In this document: positions 32,184 through 40,704 of the stretch, piece after piece
Layout: the number at the start of each line of letters is the position of its first letter
Position numbering within the stretch: the stretch's first letter is position 1
DNA from: JAHDCJ01 sp039028895
Lineage (GTDB): Bacteria > Bacteroidota > Bacteroidia > Chitinophagales > Saprospiraceae
DNA: 40,704 nt
Reading direction: 5' to 3'
Assembly (NCBI GenBank): GCA_039028895.1
Contig: JBCCHF010000049.1
Location: forward strand, 1-40,704
Position numbers and translations under genes: made by a program
Notes under the pieces: generated by a model
What the model saw: the letters and a program-made list of their open reading frames with translations, nothing else
Database searches by the model: none
What the model was told of the DNA's origin: nothing

Positions 32184-35100
32184 ATGAGAAAGTTTTTAAC
32201 TCTTTTTATTTCTTTCCTAATTTTTTCAACCACGGCTTTTGCCCAAGCACCACCCAATGACGATTGCTTAAATGCAGTTGTGATATCGAATATTCTTGAC
32301 TATTGTTCGGCACCTGGGGAATTCACAAACGTAAATGCAACTCAGGAAGCCCAGTATGGTATTCCGAGTCAGTGTACCCCTCCATGGTCTGGTGACGGAA
32401 GAGATGTCTGGTTTCAGTTTACCACTCCTTTAACGCCCAACCCTATCGAGGTGATTATTACTGTTAATGGCAATGACGGGGTTAATGGTACGATGGTGAT
32501 GCCCCAGATTGCAGTTTACCGGGGAGATTGTAGCGGGTTTGCCGAATTACTTTGTATTCAATCTCCACTTAATGCAGTATCGCAATCTTTAATCCTTGAT
32601 GGTCCTTCTTCACTTGATGCAAATGAGAACTACTGGATTAGAATTAACGACTACTCAGCCACTGGGACACCAAATGCAGGTACATTCCAGTTATGTATTG
32701 ACGAATACGAACCGCCTACATGTATGGCAGACGGTATGACTTCCTCATGTATCGGTACATTATTTGACTCTGGATGTGATACTGGTGATTATTCGAATAA
32801 CGAAGATATTGTTTACACCATTTGTCCGTCAGATCCTCACAATTGTATTTTCTTCGATGTTTCTTCTTATAACATCGCAGGAGGAGATCAATTGTTTGTA
32901 TATGATGGGCCGGATACTAATTCACCAATTTCGGCAATTTTATCTGGTACTGGTAGTTCTTTCCAGGCTCAGGCCGCTACAGGGTGTATGACTCTTCAAT
33001 TCATTTCAAATGGCTTCACTACCGGTGATGGTTGGGAAGCTACCTGGAACTGCTCATTCCTTGAATGTGACAACGCTCCTCCTCCTCCCCCTGATTTTAT
33101 GGCGTGCTCAGGCACTTTCTTCGATACAGGTGGGGCTTTCCTTGATTACACCAATAATGCAAACGAGATATATACGATTTGTCCGGATTCTGTTTTTAGT
33201 TGTCTGACAATGAACGTCATCAACTATTCTATTGAAACCAATGATGATCTTTTATTCATTTATGATGGTCCGGATATTGGAAGTCCAATTCTGACAGCCC
33301 TTACTGGTGTTGGTAGTGGATTATCTTTTAATTCAGATGATTGTATTACTGTACAATTTGTCTCAGATGGTTTTACAACATCCGGAGGTTGGGAAATTGA
33401 ATGGTTCTGCTCAGCAGATGCTTGCCCGCCTGACGGATCGGGCTTTGATTTTCCTGATGAGACTACTTGTACAGGTGATTTCTTCGATAGTGGAGGACCA
33501 GCTAACAACTACCAAAACAATGAGCTTTGGGACTACTCTATTTGTCCTGATGATCCACATGGTTGTTTAGTCCTTACCATTGACAGCTATAATATTGGTA
33601 ACCTTGATCAACTTTCAATATTTGGAGGATTAGGCTTCGGCGGACCAGTTCTTGCTCAGTTGACAGGTTCTGGAACCAACGTAGAAGTTCAAACAGACCA
33701 GGGATGTATCACAGTACAATTTGCTTCTTCCATTTTCTCTTCATCACCCGGTTGGTCGGGGTCTTATACCTGTACTGTTGATGAGTGTCAGGCTCCAGTG
33801 CCTATGACGGTTACACCTAATGTTCCGGATTCAGTTATGGTGGAGACCATCCTTTCAAATTTCGATGTACAAACCATGAATGTCATGGTTAATTGTCCAC
33901 AAGGGGCATATGGAGTTTTCCAGGTGTCCGGAGGTACCTCTGAGATTGGTATGACTGAGGGTATTATTCTTACTTCTGGTTCTGCAGTAGAAGGTATTGG
34001 ACCAAATGATTCGGGTGCAGAGACCACAATAAACGGTGCGCCTGGAGATCCGACGCTTGACCAATTAGCAGGTGCGGCTACTAATGATGCCTGTGAATTG
34101 ATTTTTGAAGTTTATGCACCTACCGATATTTTATCATTTGATTATGTTTTTGCCTCTGAAGAATATCCTGAATGGACATGTAGTAACTTTAACGATCCTT
34201 TTGCCTTCTTTATATCAGGTCCTGGTATAGTTGGTGAAATGAATATTGCCCTCATTCCGGGAACTAATACACCAGTAACTATTAACAACCTGAATGGAGG
34301 TAATGGCGGTGCCTGTCCTCCTACCAATGCACAGTATTATGTAGATGGAATCGGCGGCATCACCACTGAGTATGATGGTTTCACGACCATTTTAACGGCT
34401 ATGGCGACCGTAATTCCATGTAACTGGTATACATTACGTCTCGTTGTGGCGGATGCAGGTGACTCTTCTTTTGACTCCGCGGTATTTATTGAAGCGAATT
34501 CATTTGAAGTTGGAGTTGCCTCAATTCTACCTACGTATGAGTTCTCTCCTGATCTTGACGCAGCGGTTGAAGGATGTGCTCAGGGTTTCTTCAATGTTAC
34601 TTTAAGCGAGCCTTCTGCTGACACAGTAGTAGTTGCACTTTCATTCTCAGGTACTGCGCAGAATGGAATTGATTTCGCAACTGTTCCTGATTCGGTTATT
34701 TTCTTCCCGGGTGACACGGTTATCTCAATTCCGATTAATCCAATAGCAGATAATGATCCGGAAGGCATTGAGGAAGCGATTATTGCCCTTGAATTCCAGA
34801 CAATTTGTGGTGCCTTTGAGTTTGATACTGCTAACGTAGTTATTCAGGACAACATCTTCGTGGATATTGCCCAGGATACCTTAAGGATCTGCCAGGGAGA
34901 TTCTTTACAATTGTTGGCGCTCGGAGCAATTGCCTATCAATGGACTCCAGCCCTTAACATAATTGGGGAAAATTCCCCTGATCCGATTGTCTTCCCAACG
35001 GAGAGTACTACTTATCATGTTACAGGGGCCTTGTTAGGTTCCTTCTGTATGGATACAGATTCGATATACATAGAAGTTGTTGGACCTGAATTAGACATTC

Positions 35101-37241
35101 CTCAGGATACTCTATTCATTTGCGAACGAGATAGTGTCCTGTTAGAGGCCACGGCTAGCGGAGGTGGGACAGTCTCATGGTCGCCGACCGAAGGACTTGA
35201 ATCACCAGGAAGTTTAACTACTGAAGCTTACCCAACGGCTACTACAACATATATTGCCTCTATTGGTCTAGATGGCTGCTCTGCTGAAGATACAGTTACA
35301 GTGGCAATCATTCCATTCCCGTTAATGAACTTAATACCAGATACTACAATTTGTCAAACAGATACGATTACGCTTGCAGCAAATGTGGAGGGCTTTGATT
35401 ACACATGGTCACCTGCTACTGGTTTAAGTGATCCAAACTCTGCCAACCCACAAGCGTTCCCAGATCAAACTACAACTTACACCGTTTATCTGAGCAATAG
35501 TTTCTGTCTTGATTCTGCACAGGTTACAGTTAACGTTAATCCTCTCCCCTTCCTTGAAGCGGGCCCGGATGTTGGATTATGTGAAGGAGAGTCTGTACAA
35601 TTAATGGCATTAACCAACGTGGGAGGGAATTACCTTTGGGAGCCTTCTGCGACACTCAGTAACCAGTTTCTACCAAACCCGGTTGCCACGCCGCTTGAGA
35701 CGACCACATATTATGTAACCTTTACCGATCAGGGATGCCCATCTGTTGATTCACTAACAGTAACGGTAGGCCCTCCAATTACAGGCATAAGTACAATTCC
35801 TGATACCACGATCTGTCAGGGTGAAGCTATTGTTCTCGGAAGCACACAAACTGAGCCGAATGTGACATATACCTGGTCTCCTGCGGATGGTTTGGATGAT
35901 CCTAATTCTCCAAATCCAACTGCAAGCCCCGGTACAAGTACTGTTTATACACTTGTTGCTACAAATGGACCTTGTACTGAGAACGTTCAAATTACTGTAA
36001 ATGTAATTCCAGAACTGGTAGTAGATGCCGGTGCCGGAACTAATATCTGTATTGGTGAAAGCACTCAGTTAAACGGTTCTTACAGTCCACTTGGCGGTAG
36101 TTTCAGTTGGTCTCCGATTGACGGACTGGATGATCCTAATTCATTAACACCAATAGCTACACCAACACAAACAACAACCTATACGCTGAGTTACCAGGTG
36201 CTGCAATGTGTTTCCTCTGCTGAAGTGACCATTGTTGTGGATGAAGATGTTCCACTGGCTGTCATTGATGATGAAACCATCTGTATAGGCGAAAGCATTA
36301 CACTTGGCAGTACAGTGCCTACAAATGGCGCTACCTATACCTGGACACCGTCAGATTACCTTGACGATCCGAATACAGCAAACCCTGTAGCCACTCCAGA
36401 ATTTACGACAACATACATGTTGCAAGCCCAGAATGGCGCCTGTATGGATTCTGCGATGGTGACAATATCAGTAATTCGTGATCTGGAAGTTGATGCTGGT
36501 GAGGATGTTACTATTTGTGATGGAGATATAACCACACTCATTGCTTCAGGTATGAATGGCACATCATTCGTCTGGTCTCCAACCGACGGGTTGGATGATC
36601 CGAATTCTGCAACGACCAATGCTTCTCCTGATACAACTACAACTTACACTGTTGCTTACTTCGAAGAAGATTGCTTTGTTGAGGATCAGGTCACAGTGAC
36701 GGTAGCCGGAACCTTTTCATTGAGTGTCAGTAATGATACGATGATCTGGTTAGGTGATGAGATTATGATCAGTGCTGATGCAATTCCTGACAACAATAAT
36801 GATATTGGCAATATTACTTATGAATGGACTTCTACAACCGGGTTGTCAGAGCCAAATAGCCCTGAGACTCTTGCAGGTCCTTTACAAACCATAACTTACA
36901 CAGTTACGGCTACTTCTGATGCTGGATGCTCGGCTACAGAAACTGTGAATATTGTGGTAATGGATCCTACATTTGGAATTCCTAATGCCTTCTCACCAAA
37001 CGGTGATGGACTAAATGATTACTTCACTGTTGCCTTCGAAGGCAATATTGAGATCGTTGAGTTCAAGATTTGGAACCGTTGGGGTGAATTGGTCTACAAT
37101 AATGACAATAATCCAACTGGATGGGATGGTCGCTACAAAGGCGAAAACATGCCAGTTGAGGTTTATGTTTACTACGCTATCGTAAGAATTCCTACAGGTG
37201 AAGAAACCGTATTTAAAGGAGATGTCACCTTGTTAAGATAA
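32184..37241 (+). CDS. Giant multidomain T9SS type B adhesin (CUB, choice-of-anchor L, tandem repeats, CHU_C tail)
   Basis: A 1685-residue secreted protein with signal peptide ending TTAFAQ. In order: an N-terminal domain (about 22-175); three CUB-like domains (about 177-300, 306-425, 427-535), each opening C.G.FFDSGG/(F)DSG and containing ICP and a YDGP or equivalent; a choice-of-anchor L domain (about 540-775, with FDYVFASEEYPEW and AVFIEANSF); a Calx-beta-like domain (about 780-890); nine tandem repeats (893-1595); and a gliding-motility-associated C-terminal domain (IPNAFSPNGDGLNDYF, WNRWGELVY, PVEVYVYYAIV). The final domain is the type B T9SS sorting signal, so it is exported by T9SS and held at the surface. 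SprB-like adhesins in gliding bacteria share this plan. Ligand unknown. Confidence 0.92.
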   Translation: MRKFLTLFISFLIFSTTAFAQAPPNDDCLNAVVISNILDYCSAPGEFTNVNATQEAQYGIPSQCTPPWSGDGRDVWFQFTTPLTPNPIEVIITVNGNDGVNGTMVMPQIAVYRGDCSGFAELLCIQSPLNAVSQSLILDGPSSLDANENYWIRINDYSATGTPNAGTFQLCIDEYEPPTCMADGMTSSCIGTLFDSGCDTGDYSNNEDIVYTICPSDPHNCIFFDVSSYNIAGGDQLFVYDGPDTNSPISAILSGTGSSFQAQAATGCMTLQFISNGFTTGDGWEATWNCSFLECDNAPPPPPDFMACSGTFFDTGGAFLDYTNNANEIYTICPDSVFSCLTMNVINYSIETNDDLLFIYDGPDIGSPILTALTGVGSGLSFNSDDCITVQFVSDGFTTSGGWEIEWFCSADACPPDGSGFDFPDETTCTGDFFDSGGPANNYQNNELWDYSICPDDPHGCLVLTIDSYNIGNLDQLSIFGGLGFGGPVLAQLTGSGTNVEVQTDQGCITVQFASSIFSSSPGWSGSYTCTVDECQAPVPMTVTPNVPDSVMVETILSNFDVQTMNVMVNCPQGAYGVFQVSGGTSEIGMTEGIILTSGSAVEGIGPNDSGAETTINGAPGDPTLDQLAGAATNDACELIFEVYAPTDILSFDYVFASEEYPEWTCSNFNDPFAFFISGPGIVGEMNIALIPGTNTPVTINNLNGGNGGACPPTNAQYYVDGIGGITTEYDGFTTILTAMATVIPCNWYTLRLVVADAGDSSFDSAVFIEANSFEVGVASILPTYEFSPDLDAAVEGCAQGFFNVTLSEPSADTVVVALSFSGTAQNGIDFATVPDSVIFFPGDTVISIPINPIADNDPEGIEEAIIALEFQTICGAFEFDTANVVIQDNIFVDIAQDTLRICQGDSLQLLALGAIAYQWTPALNIIGENSPDPIVFPTESTTYHVTGALLGSFCMDTDSIYIEVVGPELDIPQDTLFICERDSVLLEATASGGGTVSWSPTEGLESPGSLTTEAYPTATTTYIASIGLDGCSAEDTVTVAIIPFPLMNLIPDTTICQTDTITLAANVEGFDYTWSPATGLSDPNSANPQAFPDQTTTYTVYLSNSFCLDSAQVTVNVNPLPFLEAGPDVGLCEGESVQLMALTNVGGNYLWEPSATLSNQFLPNPVATPLETTTYYVTFTDQGCPSVDSLTVTVGPPITGISTIPDTTICQGEAIVLGSTQTEPNVTYTWSPADGLDDPNSPNPTASPGTSTVYTLVATNGPCTENVQITVNVIPELVVDAGAGTNICIGESTQLNGSYSPLGGSFSWSPIDGLDDPNSLTPIATPTQTTTYTLSYQVLQCVSSAEVTIVVDEDVPLAVIDDETICIGESITLGSTVPTNGATYTWTPSDYLDDPNTANPVATPEFTTTYMLQAQNGACMDSAMVTISVIRDLEVDAGEDVTICDGDITTLIASGMNGTSFVWSPTDGLDDPNSATTNASPDTTTTYTVAYFEEDCFVEDQVTVTVAGTFSLSVSNDTMIWLGDEIMISADAIPDNNNDIGNITYEWTSTTGLSEPNSPETLAGPLQTITYTVTATSDAGCSATETVNIVVMDPTFGIPNAFSPNGDGLNDYFTVAFEGNIEIVEFKIWNRWGELVYNNDNNPTGWDGRYKGENMPVEVYVYYAIVRIPTGEETVFKGDVTLLR
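34860..36968 (+). repeat. Nine tandem 75-80-residue repeats inside the adhesin
   Basis: Each unit reads as DT.IC.G(E/D)...L, a YxWSPxxGLDDPNSxxPxAxP core, TTTYTV and a second Cys before VTVxV. The DNA repeats are also similar (for example three copies of GGATGATCC.AATTC at about 35893-36605). The two Cys recur in repeats 1-8; the ninth has IWLGD in place of ICxGD and so keeps only the second Cys. Repeats of this kind usually form extended stalks. Confidence 0.88.
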
Positions 37242-37259
37242 TTATTTGGTTAGTTAATC

Positions 37260-37306
37260 AAAGCCCTTTTTGGTGACTTCAATATCACTTCAAAGGGCTT
37301 TTTTTT
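37260..37306 (+). terminator. Intrinsic terminator of the adhesin gene
   Basis: Stem AAAGCCCTTT (37260-37269) with AAAGGGCTTT (37292-37301), an internal GTGA/TCAC pairing in the loop and a T8 run ending at 37306. The following aminotransferase ATG is only 7 nt beyond it. Confidence 0.82.
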
Positions 37307-37313
37307 GTCTGAT

Positions 37314-38153
37314 ATGATCCATCAAATTAATTTAAATGGTCAGTTGGTTAGCACTGATCAAGCGGTTTTTAAGCATACTAACAGATCGTTTAGATATGGA
37401 GATGGCCTATTTGAAAGTATTCGGATGTTCGAAGGAAGAATCCCATTTCTAGAATTTCACCTCCGAAGATTACATAGTGGAATGGCATACTTAAAGATGC
37501 AGATTCCAGAAACATATAACGCTGATTTCTTCTTGCAGGAAATTAAAAAAGTAACAGGAGATGTTCAAAATTCACGGATTAGGCTGACTGTATTTCGTGA
37601 AGATGGAGGCCTGTTCCTCCCGCCCAATAACTCGCCAAACTTCATGGTAGAAGCTGCTAAACTTAAAGGTAAATCATTTAAATTAGATGATCAAGGCTTA
37701 ATTGTCGGGGTTGCAGATGATTATTTTACTCCTTCCAGTTTTGCCAATCTTAAAACTAATAATGCGCTTCCATATATTTTAGGGAAAATTGAGGCTGAGA
37801 AAAAAGGTCTTGACGAGTTAATTCTCTTTAATCAGAATGGTTGTATTGTTGAGGGGACCGCAAACAACATTTTCGTTGTTCTGAAAAATGTGATTTTAAC
37901 TCCGGCTCTTTCAGAAGGTTGCCTTGATGGAGTGATGCGTCATTTTATTCTGAAAAACAAACAAACCCTTGGATTATCAATCAGGGAAGCGATCATCCCT
38001 GTCAAAACCATATTGACAGCTAAGGAGATCTGGCTTACCAACGCTATTCAAGGTTTAAATTGGATCCAGCAAATTGATGGAACAACATATTCGAATACCC
38101 TTGCTAAATCAGCCGTAGGCAAAATTAACCATTTAATTAAAGGAAGTAGCTAA
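37314..38153 (+). CDS. Class IV PLP aminotransferase (branched-chain/aminodeoxychorismate lyase-like)
   Basis: A 279-residue fold-IV PLP enzyme. The lead motif HTNRSFRYGDGLFES, the PLP Lys147 in LKTNN, and the GCIVEGTANNIFVV block are family signatures. These do not separate D-amino-acid aminotransferase, branched-chain aminotransferase and PabC. An upstream TTG in the T-run of the adhesin terminator can be read in frame, but the ATG at 37314 begins the normal MIHQINLNGQ. The gene starts 7 nt after a terminator T-run, leaving no room for a conventional promoter between them. Convergent with the FKBP gene, 5 bp apart. Confidence 0.85.
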   Translation: MIHQINLNGQLVSTDQAVFKHTNRSFRYGDGLFESIRMFEGRIPFLEFHLRRLHSGMAYLKMQIPETYNADFFLQEIKKVTGDVQNSRIRLTVFREDGGLFLPPNNSPNFMVEAAKLKGKSFKLDDQGLIVGVADDYFTPSSFANLKTNNALPYILGKIEAEKKGLDELILFNQNGCIVEGTANNIFVVLKNVILTPALSEGCLDGVMRHFILKNKQTLGLSIREAIIPVKTILTAKEIWLTNAIQGLNWIQQIDGTTYSNTLAKSAVGKINHLIKGSS

Positions 38154-38158
38154 ACCTG

Positions 38159-39484
38159 TCATTTCGTATTGTCGAGGATTTCGACATAAAAAACAAGATC
38201 AGAATTTCCCGGAATTCTTGGAGGGCTACCTGTTTCACCATATCCAAGATTAGGAGGAATAAATAAATACCCCTTGTCTCCGGCATTCATAAGAGCCAGT
38301 CCTTCATCCCAGCCTCTTATTACACCGCCAGTGCCCAGAGTTAATTGGAAGGGAGTCCCTTTAGCAAACGAAGCATCAAAACGAGACCCATCCATAAGGT
38401 GGCCTGAGTAATCAACAAAAATGCGGTCTCCATTTTTAAGTTTATCGCCTGTCCCTTTTTCTAAAATATGGTATTTAAGCCCTGATTCTGTGGTGGTGGT
38501 TTCAAGTGTTCCAGCTTTAAATTTTTCGATTGCGGCTTGTACCTGGGCATCTATTTTTCTCGCGTTAGCCTCATTAGCTTCCATAGCTTTTAATTGCTCT
38601 TCTTCCTGCTGTTTTCTCAGTTTCTCCATAACTGACCTTTGTTCCTCAATTTCTTCTTTAGATTGAATCTCAGAAATCGTGAGATCCATAATCACCAGGT
38701 CTCCAGGCTGAAAACCCCATTCTGGTCTAAGTGCGCCACTTAAAGAATCTGATTCAAATGCAATGCTTAAACTGTCACCCACATTCATTAAGGTCAGTGC
38801 TTCCATTATTGGATTATCACTTAATGCCTGGTCAAGCTCTTCTGCAGGTGGTAATTGAAACCCGTTAGGTCGGTTGGTTTCGTAAGTAGAAAATACTGTC
38901 AGTTCATGCTTTTTCATTCTCAAATGGTACTTGACACCTTCCTCTGGTTGAGGAGAAGGTCCTTCTACATCCTTGAGAAATTTATTATAAAGGCCAGTAG
39001 CCGTTTGATTATATGTACTAAGTAATTCCGCTTTAGCAGTCATAAAATCTGCCTCAGTTTGTGTGTCTTTCATGGAGATGTCGAAATGGATCCAATCGCC
39101 AGATTTGAATTGTGGTGGCCTTCCACCTTCCGGGATGGAGTCTATGAGTCTTACATAAGTCAGACTGTCGCCCTTTGACATTAATGACAAGGCTTGAAGC
39201 AGTAAATTACCTTCAAAGTCCTTATCACCGCCTTTTGGAAGCCTTACGTCGACAGGAAACCCCTGATCGTATGAACTGGCTACAATAGTGTCTCCTCCGC
39301 GGAAACTCATATGATAGACAATTCTATCGCCTGGCTTAACTGATTCTCCTGGTTCGTCAATAATGAATTTATAGTTCAAACCAGAGTCAGTTTTAGTGTA
39401 ACCTTTATGGGGATTTTTCCCATTATTACAGGCGGAAATACAAATAACCCCTGCAAGTATCAGGAAAAGATGGAATGATCGCAT
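38159..39484 (-). CDS. Three-domain FKBP-type peptidyl-prolyl isomerase lipoprotein (GldI-like context)
   Basis: A 441-residue lipoprotein (lipobox ISAC, Cys19). The C-terminal FKBP domain (about 335-441) looks active: GDRIFVDYSGHLMDGSRFDAS, GVIRGWDEGL, YLFIPPNLGYGE and PGNSDLVFYVEILD. Two earlier FKBP-like copies (about 25-145 and 160-275) retain the GDRI/GDSL frame but lose most of the active-site aromatics and the GYGE loop, so they are probably degenerate. A coiled, EEQ-rich linker (about 278-320) joins domains two and three. The gene follows nrnA by 29 bp; the DHH-FKBP pairing recalls the gldI neighbourhood of gliding Bacteroidota. Role in gliding is inference. Confidence 0.88.
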   Translation of the reverse strand: MRSFHLFLILAGVICISACNNGKNPHKGYTKTDSGLNYKFIIDEPGESVKPGDRIVYHMSFRGGDTIVASSYDQGFPVDVRLPKGGDKDFEGNLLLQALSLMSKGDSLTYVRLIDSIPEGGRPPQFKSGDWIHFDISMKDTQTEADFMTAKAELLSTYNQTATGLYNKFLKDVEGPSPQPEEGVKYHLRMKKHELTVFSTYETNRPNGFQLPPAEELDQALSDNPIMEALTLMNVGDSLSIAFESDSLSGALRPEWGFQPGDLVIMDLTISEIQSKEEIEEQRSVMEKLRKQQEEEQLKAMEANEANARKIDAQVQAAIEKFKAGTLETTTTESGLKYHILEKGTGDKLKNGDRIFVDYSGHLMDGSRFDASFAKGTPFQLTLGTGGVIRGWDEGLALMNAGDKGYLFIPPNLGYGETGSPPRIPGNSDLVFYVEILDNTK

Positions 39485-39513
39485 GATATTGTATTGATTA
39501 AGTTAGATTTTGT

Positions 39514-40533
39514 TTAATGTTTGGGTTCTACCAGTTGCTCTTTGAGTGTAGGAAGCAATCCCTTCAGTTTGTCCATTGTGTTTCGGAGGGAATCTTTTGA
39601 GATACCACCTGCTGCATTTTTGTGTCCTCCCCCATTAAAATGATTTGAGGCAATTTCTTGGACATTGAAATCACCTTTTGAACGAAGTGAGAGTTTGACA
39701 AAACCATCGCGCTCGGAAATTAAAGCACCAAACTTGATTGCTCTCATACTTAAAAGGTAATTAACAATACCTTCTGTATCTCCCCGCTTTATGTGAAACT
39801 TTTTATAATCTTCTTTCGTGAGTACAATGAATCCCGTACCATATTCAGGATAAAGTTCGAGACCAGTTGTCAAACAATATCCCAAAAGGCGAATTTGTTT
39901 GATAGATTGACTATTAAAAAGGTTGTTTTGGAGTTCTACATCATTAACACCCTTATCTTTTAGTTCAGAAACAATTTTGAAAAGCTTGGAAGAGGTACCG
40001 TATTTAAATGAGCCTGTATCAGTAAGAATCCCGGAAAAAATACATTCAGCAATTACATGGTCCAGTGTTTTTAAATCATCAAGCAAGCCGATAAAATCAT
40101 AAATTAATTCGCAGGTAGAACTGGCAGTTGTATCAACCAGTCCATAATCTGCAAAATCTTCTGGAAACAGGTGGTGGTCAATCATCACTTTGGGAATGTC
40201 TCGTGCGGCTATGGTTTCCCCAAGTTTATCTATTCGGTGTAAAGCATTGAAATCAAGACAGAATACGATGTCAGCCTCATTGACCATTTCATCCGTCTTA
40301 TTTGCATCTCTGTCATGCACAAGAATATACTCCGACCCAGGGAGGAAGTTGAGAATCCTTGGAAAATCTGAAGGTACCGCCACTGTAGCATCGTGACCAT
40401 ATCTGGACAGATAGTGGAAAAGGGCAAGAGAAGAGCCGATCGCATCTCCATCAGGGTTTCGGTGGGATACAATGGCAACTTTTCGCTGGGTACTCAGAAA
40501 TGTTTTTAATGCTTCAATATTTTCCATCTCCAT
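39514..40533 (-). CDS. nrnA: DHH-DHHA1 phosphoesterase, NrnA-type oligoribonuclease/pAp phosphatase
   Basis: A 339-residue cytosolic enzyme that removes nucleotides from very short RNAs and dephosphorylates pAp in related proteins. The DHH-family motifs are present: VSHRNPDGDAIGSS near the N-terminus, a CLDFN segment and VMIDHH about residue 130, and the DHHA1 motif NHFNGGGHKNAAGG. Either the ATG at 40533 or the one two codons in (40527) is possible; the first is used here. It heads a minus-strand pair with the FKBP gene. The 170 bp upstream hold an outward promoter for the next gene, beyond the window. Confidence 0.9.
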   Translation of the reverse strand: MEMENIEALKTFLSTQRKVAIVSHRNPDGDAIGSSLALFHYLSRYGHDATVAVPSDFPRILNFLPGSEYILVHDRDANKTDEMVNEADIVFCLDFNALHRIDKLGETIAARDIPKVMIDHHLFPEDFADYGLVDTTASSTCELIYDFIGLLDDLKTLDHVIAECIFSGILTDTGSFKYGTSSKLFKIVSELKDKGVNDVELQNNLFNSQSIKQIRLLGYCLTTGLELYPEYGTGFIVLTKEDYKKFHIKRGDTEGIVNYLLSMRAIKFGALISERDGFVKLSLRSKGDFNVQEIASNHFNGGGHKNAAGGISKDSLRNTMDKLKGLLPTLKEQLVEPKH

Positions 40534-40668
40534 CTAAAAATGTTCTAAACAAAATCTTTGGTTTTCTCCGAAAGAATCACCTTAGACCATGAATGTGCGA
40601 AAGTGATAATTTTTAATGATTAAACCAAAAAATAAAATTAATAATACGCAGGATTTAAAATGATTCTT

Positions 40669-40676
40669 TAGTTTTG
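40669..40676 (+). promoter_or_regulatory. Outward-facing -7 element (TAGTTTTG) at the window edge
   Basis: Exact TAnnTTTG on the plus strand, reading off the right end and divergent from nrnA. It implies a gene starting just outside the window; I recall ndk beside nrnA in related genomes, but that cannot be seen here. Confidence 0.4.
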
Positions 40677-40704
40677 CTCGATTTTTGAAATCATCATTTT
40701 TTTC

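Noticed and set aside
34860..36968. CRISPR-like array from the regularly spaced DNA repeats
   Set aside because: The repeats are in-frame, degenerate and coding, with protein-level conservation and no spacers.
32184..37241. Several short frames on both strands within the adhesin as separate genes
   Set aside because: They lie inside a long continuous frame with domain structure and no promoter or initiation context; they are shadows.

Overview
The window is a gene-dense stretch of chromosome from a member of the phylum Bacteroidota, probably a gliding or surface-adhesive Cytophagia/Saprospiria/Flavobacteriia-type bacterium. The evidence is type IX secretion system (T9SS) hallmarks (a PorP/SprF-family protein, a giant adhesin with a gliding-motility-type C-terminal domain, a protein with a type A sorting tail), DUF5916, DUF5686 and TamL-like outer-membrane proteins, relaxed lipoprotein boxes, and repeated TAnnTTTG -7 promoter elements with almost no Shine-Dalgarno sites. 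I see no insertion sequence, phage, tRNA, rRNA or CRISPR array. Every substantial open frame looks like resident chromosomal DNA.

Layout. 1-4.4 kb: a GH25 lysozyme-like lipoprotein (5' end outside the window) converges on an M43-type metalloprotease lipoprotein, followed by a TPR lipoprotein and a WG-repeat protein. 4.4-7.0 kb: an 875-residue protein with two CbxX/EccA-like AAA+ modules behind two copies of an unassigned N-terminal domain. 7.1-11.5 kb: a compact minus-strand NAD-salvage operon, pncB - nrtR-like Nudix regulator - AidB-like acyl-CoA dehydrogenase - pncA, with a near-perfect 23-nt palindrome at the pncB start. 11.6-17.2 kb: two envelope proteins (DUF5916, DUF5686) around an 80-residue membrane miniprotein. 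17.2-18.3 kb: prfB (release factor 2) with an intact programmed +1 frameshift site. 18.4-21.4 kb: a cupin, an LVIVD/choice-of-anchor B secreted protein and a leucine-rich-repeat protein. 21.6-24.0 kb: dihydrolipoamide dehydrogenase and an aldo/keto reductase. 24.1-28.2 kb: a SpoU-type RNA methyltransferase and a TamL-type Omp85 lipoprotein that share a CATG at their start codons, then hemE. 28.2-30.8 kb: an endonuclease/exonuclease/phosphatase-fold membrane protein, an arrestin-like small protein and an NlpC/P60 peptidase. 30.9-37.3 kb: a PorP/SprF-like protein and its probable T9SS type B substrate, a 1685-residue adhesin with three CUB-like domains and nine tandem repeats. 37.3-40.7 kb: a class IV aminotransferase, a three-domain FKBP lipoprotein and the DHH phosphoesterase nrnA, with an outward-facing promoter at the window edge.

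Most of the window is housekeeping and cell-envelope biology. The parts least explained by standard annotation are the doubly duplicated AAA+ protein, the acyl-CoA dehydrogenase placed inside an NAD-salvage operon with its candidate operator, and a few unusual expression arrangements (RF2 frameshift with a strong SD-like element, possible leaderless hemE, CATG-overlapped divergent starts). I do not see a clear new defence or mobile system here. All calls come from reading the sequence; no database search was run.
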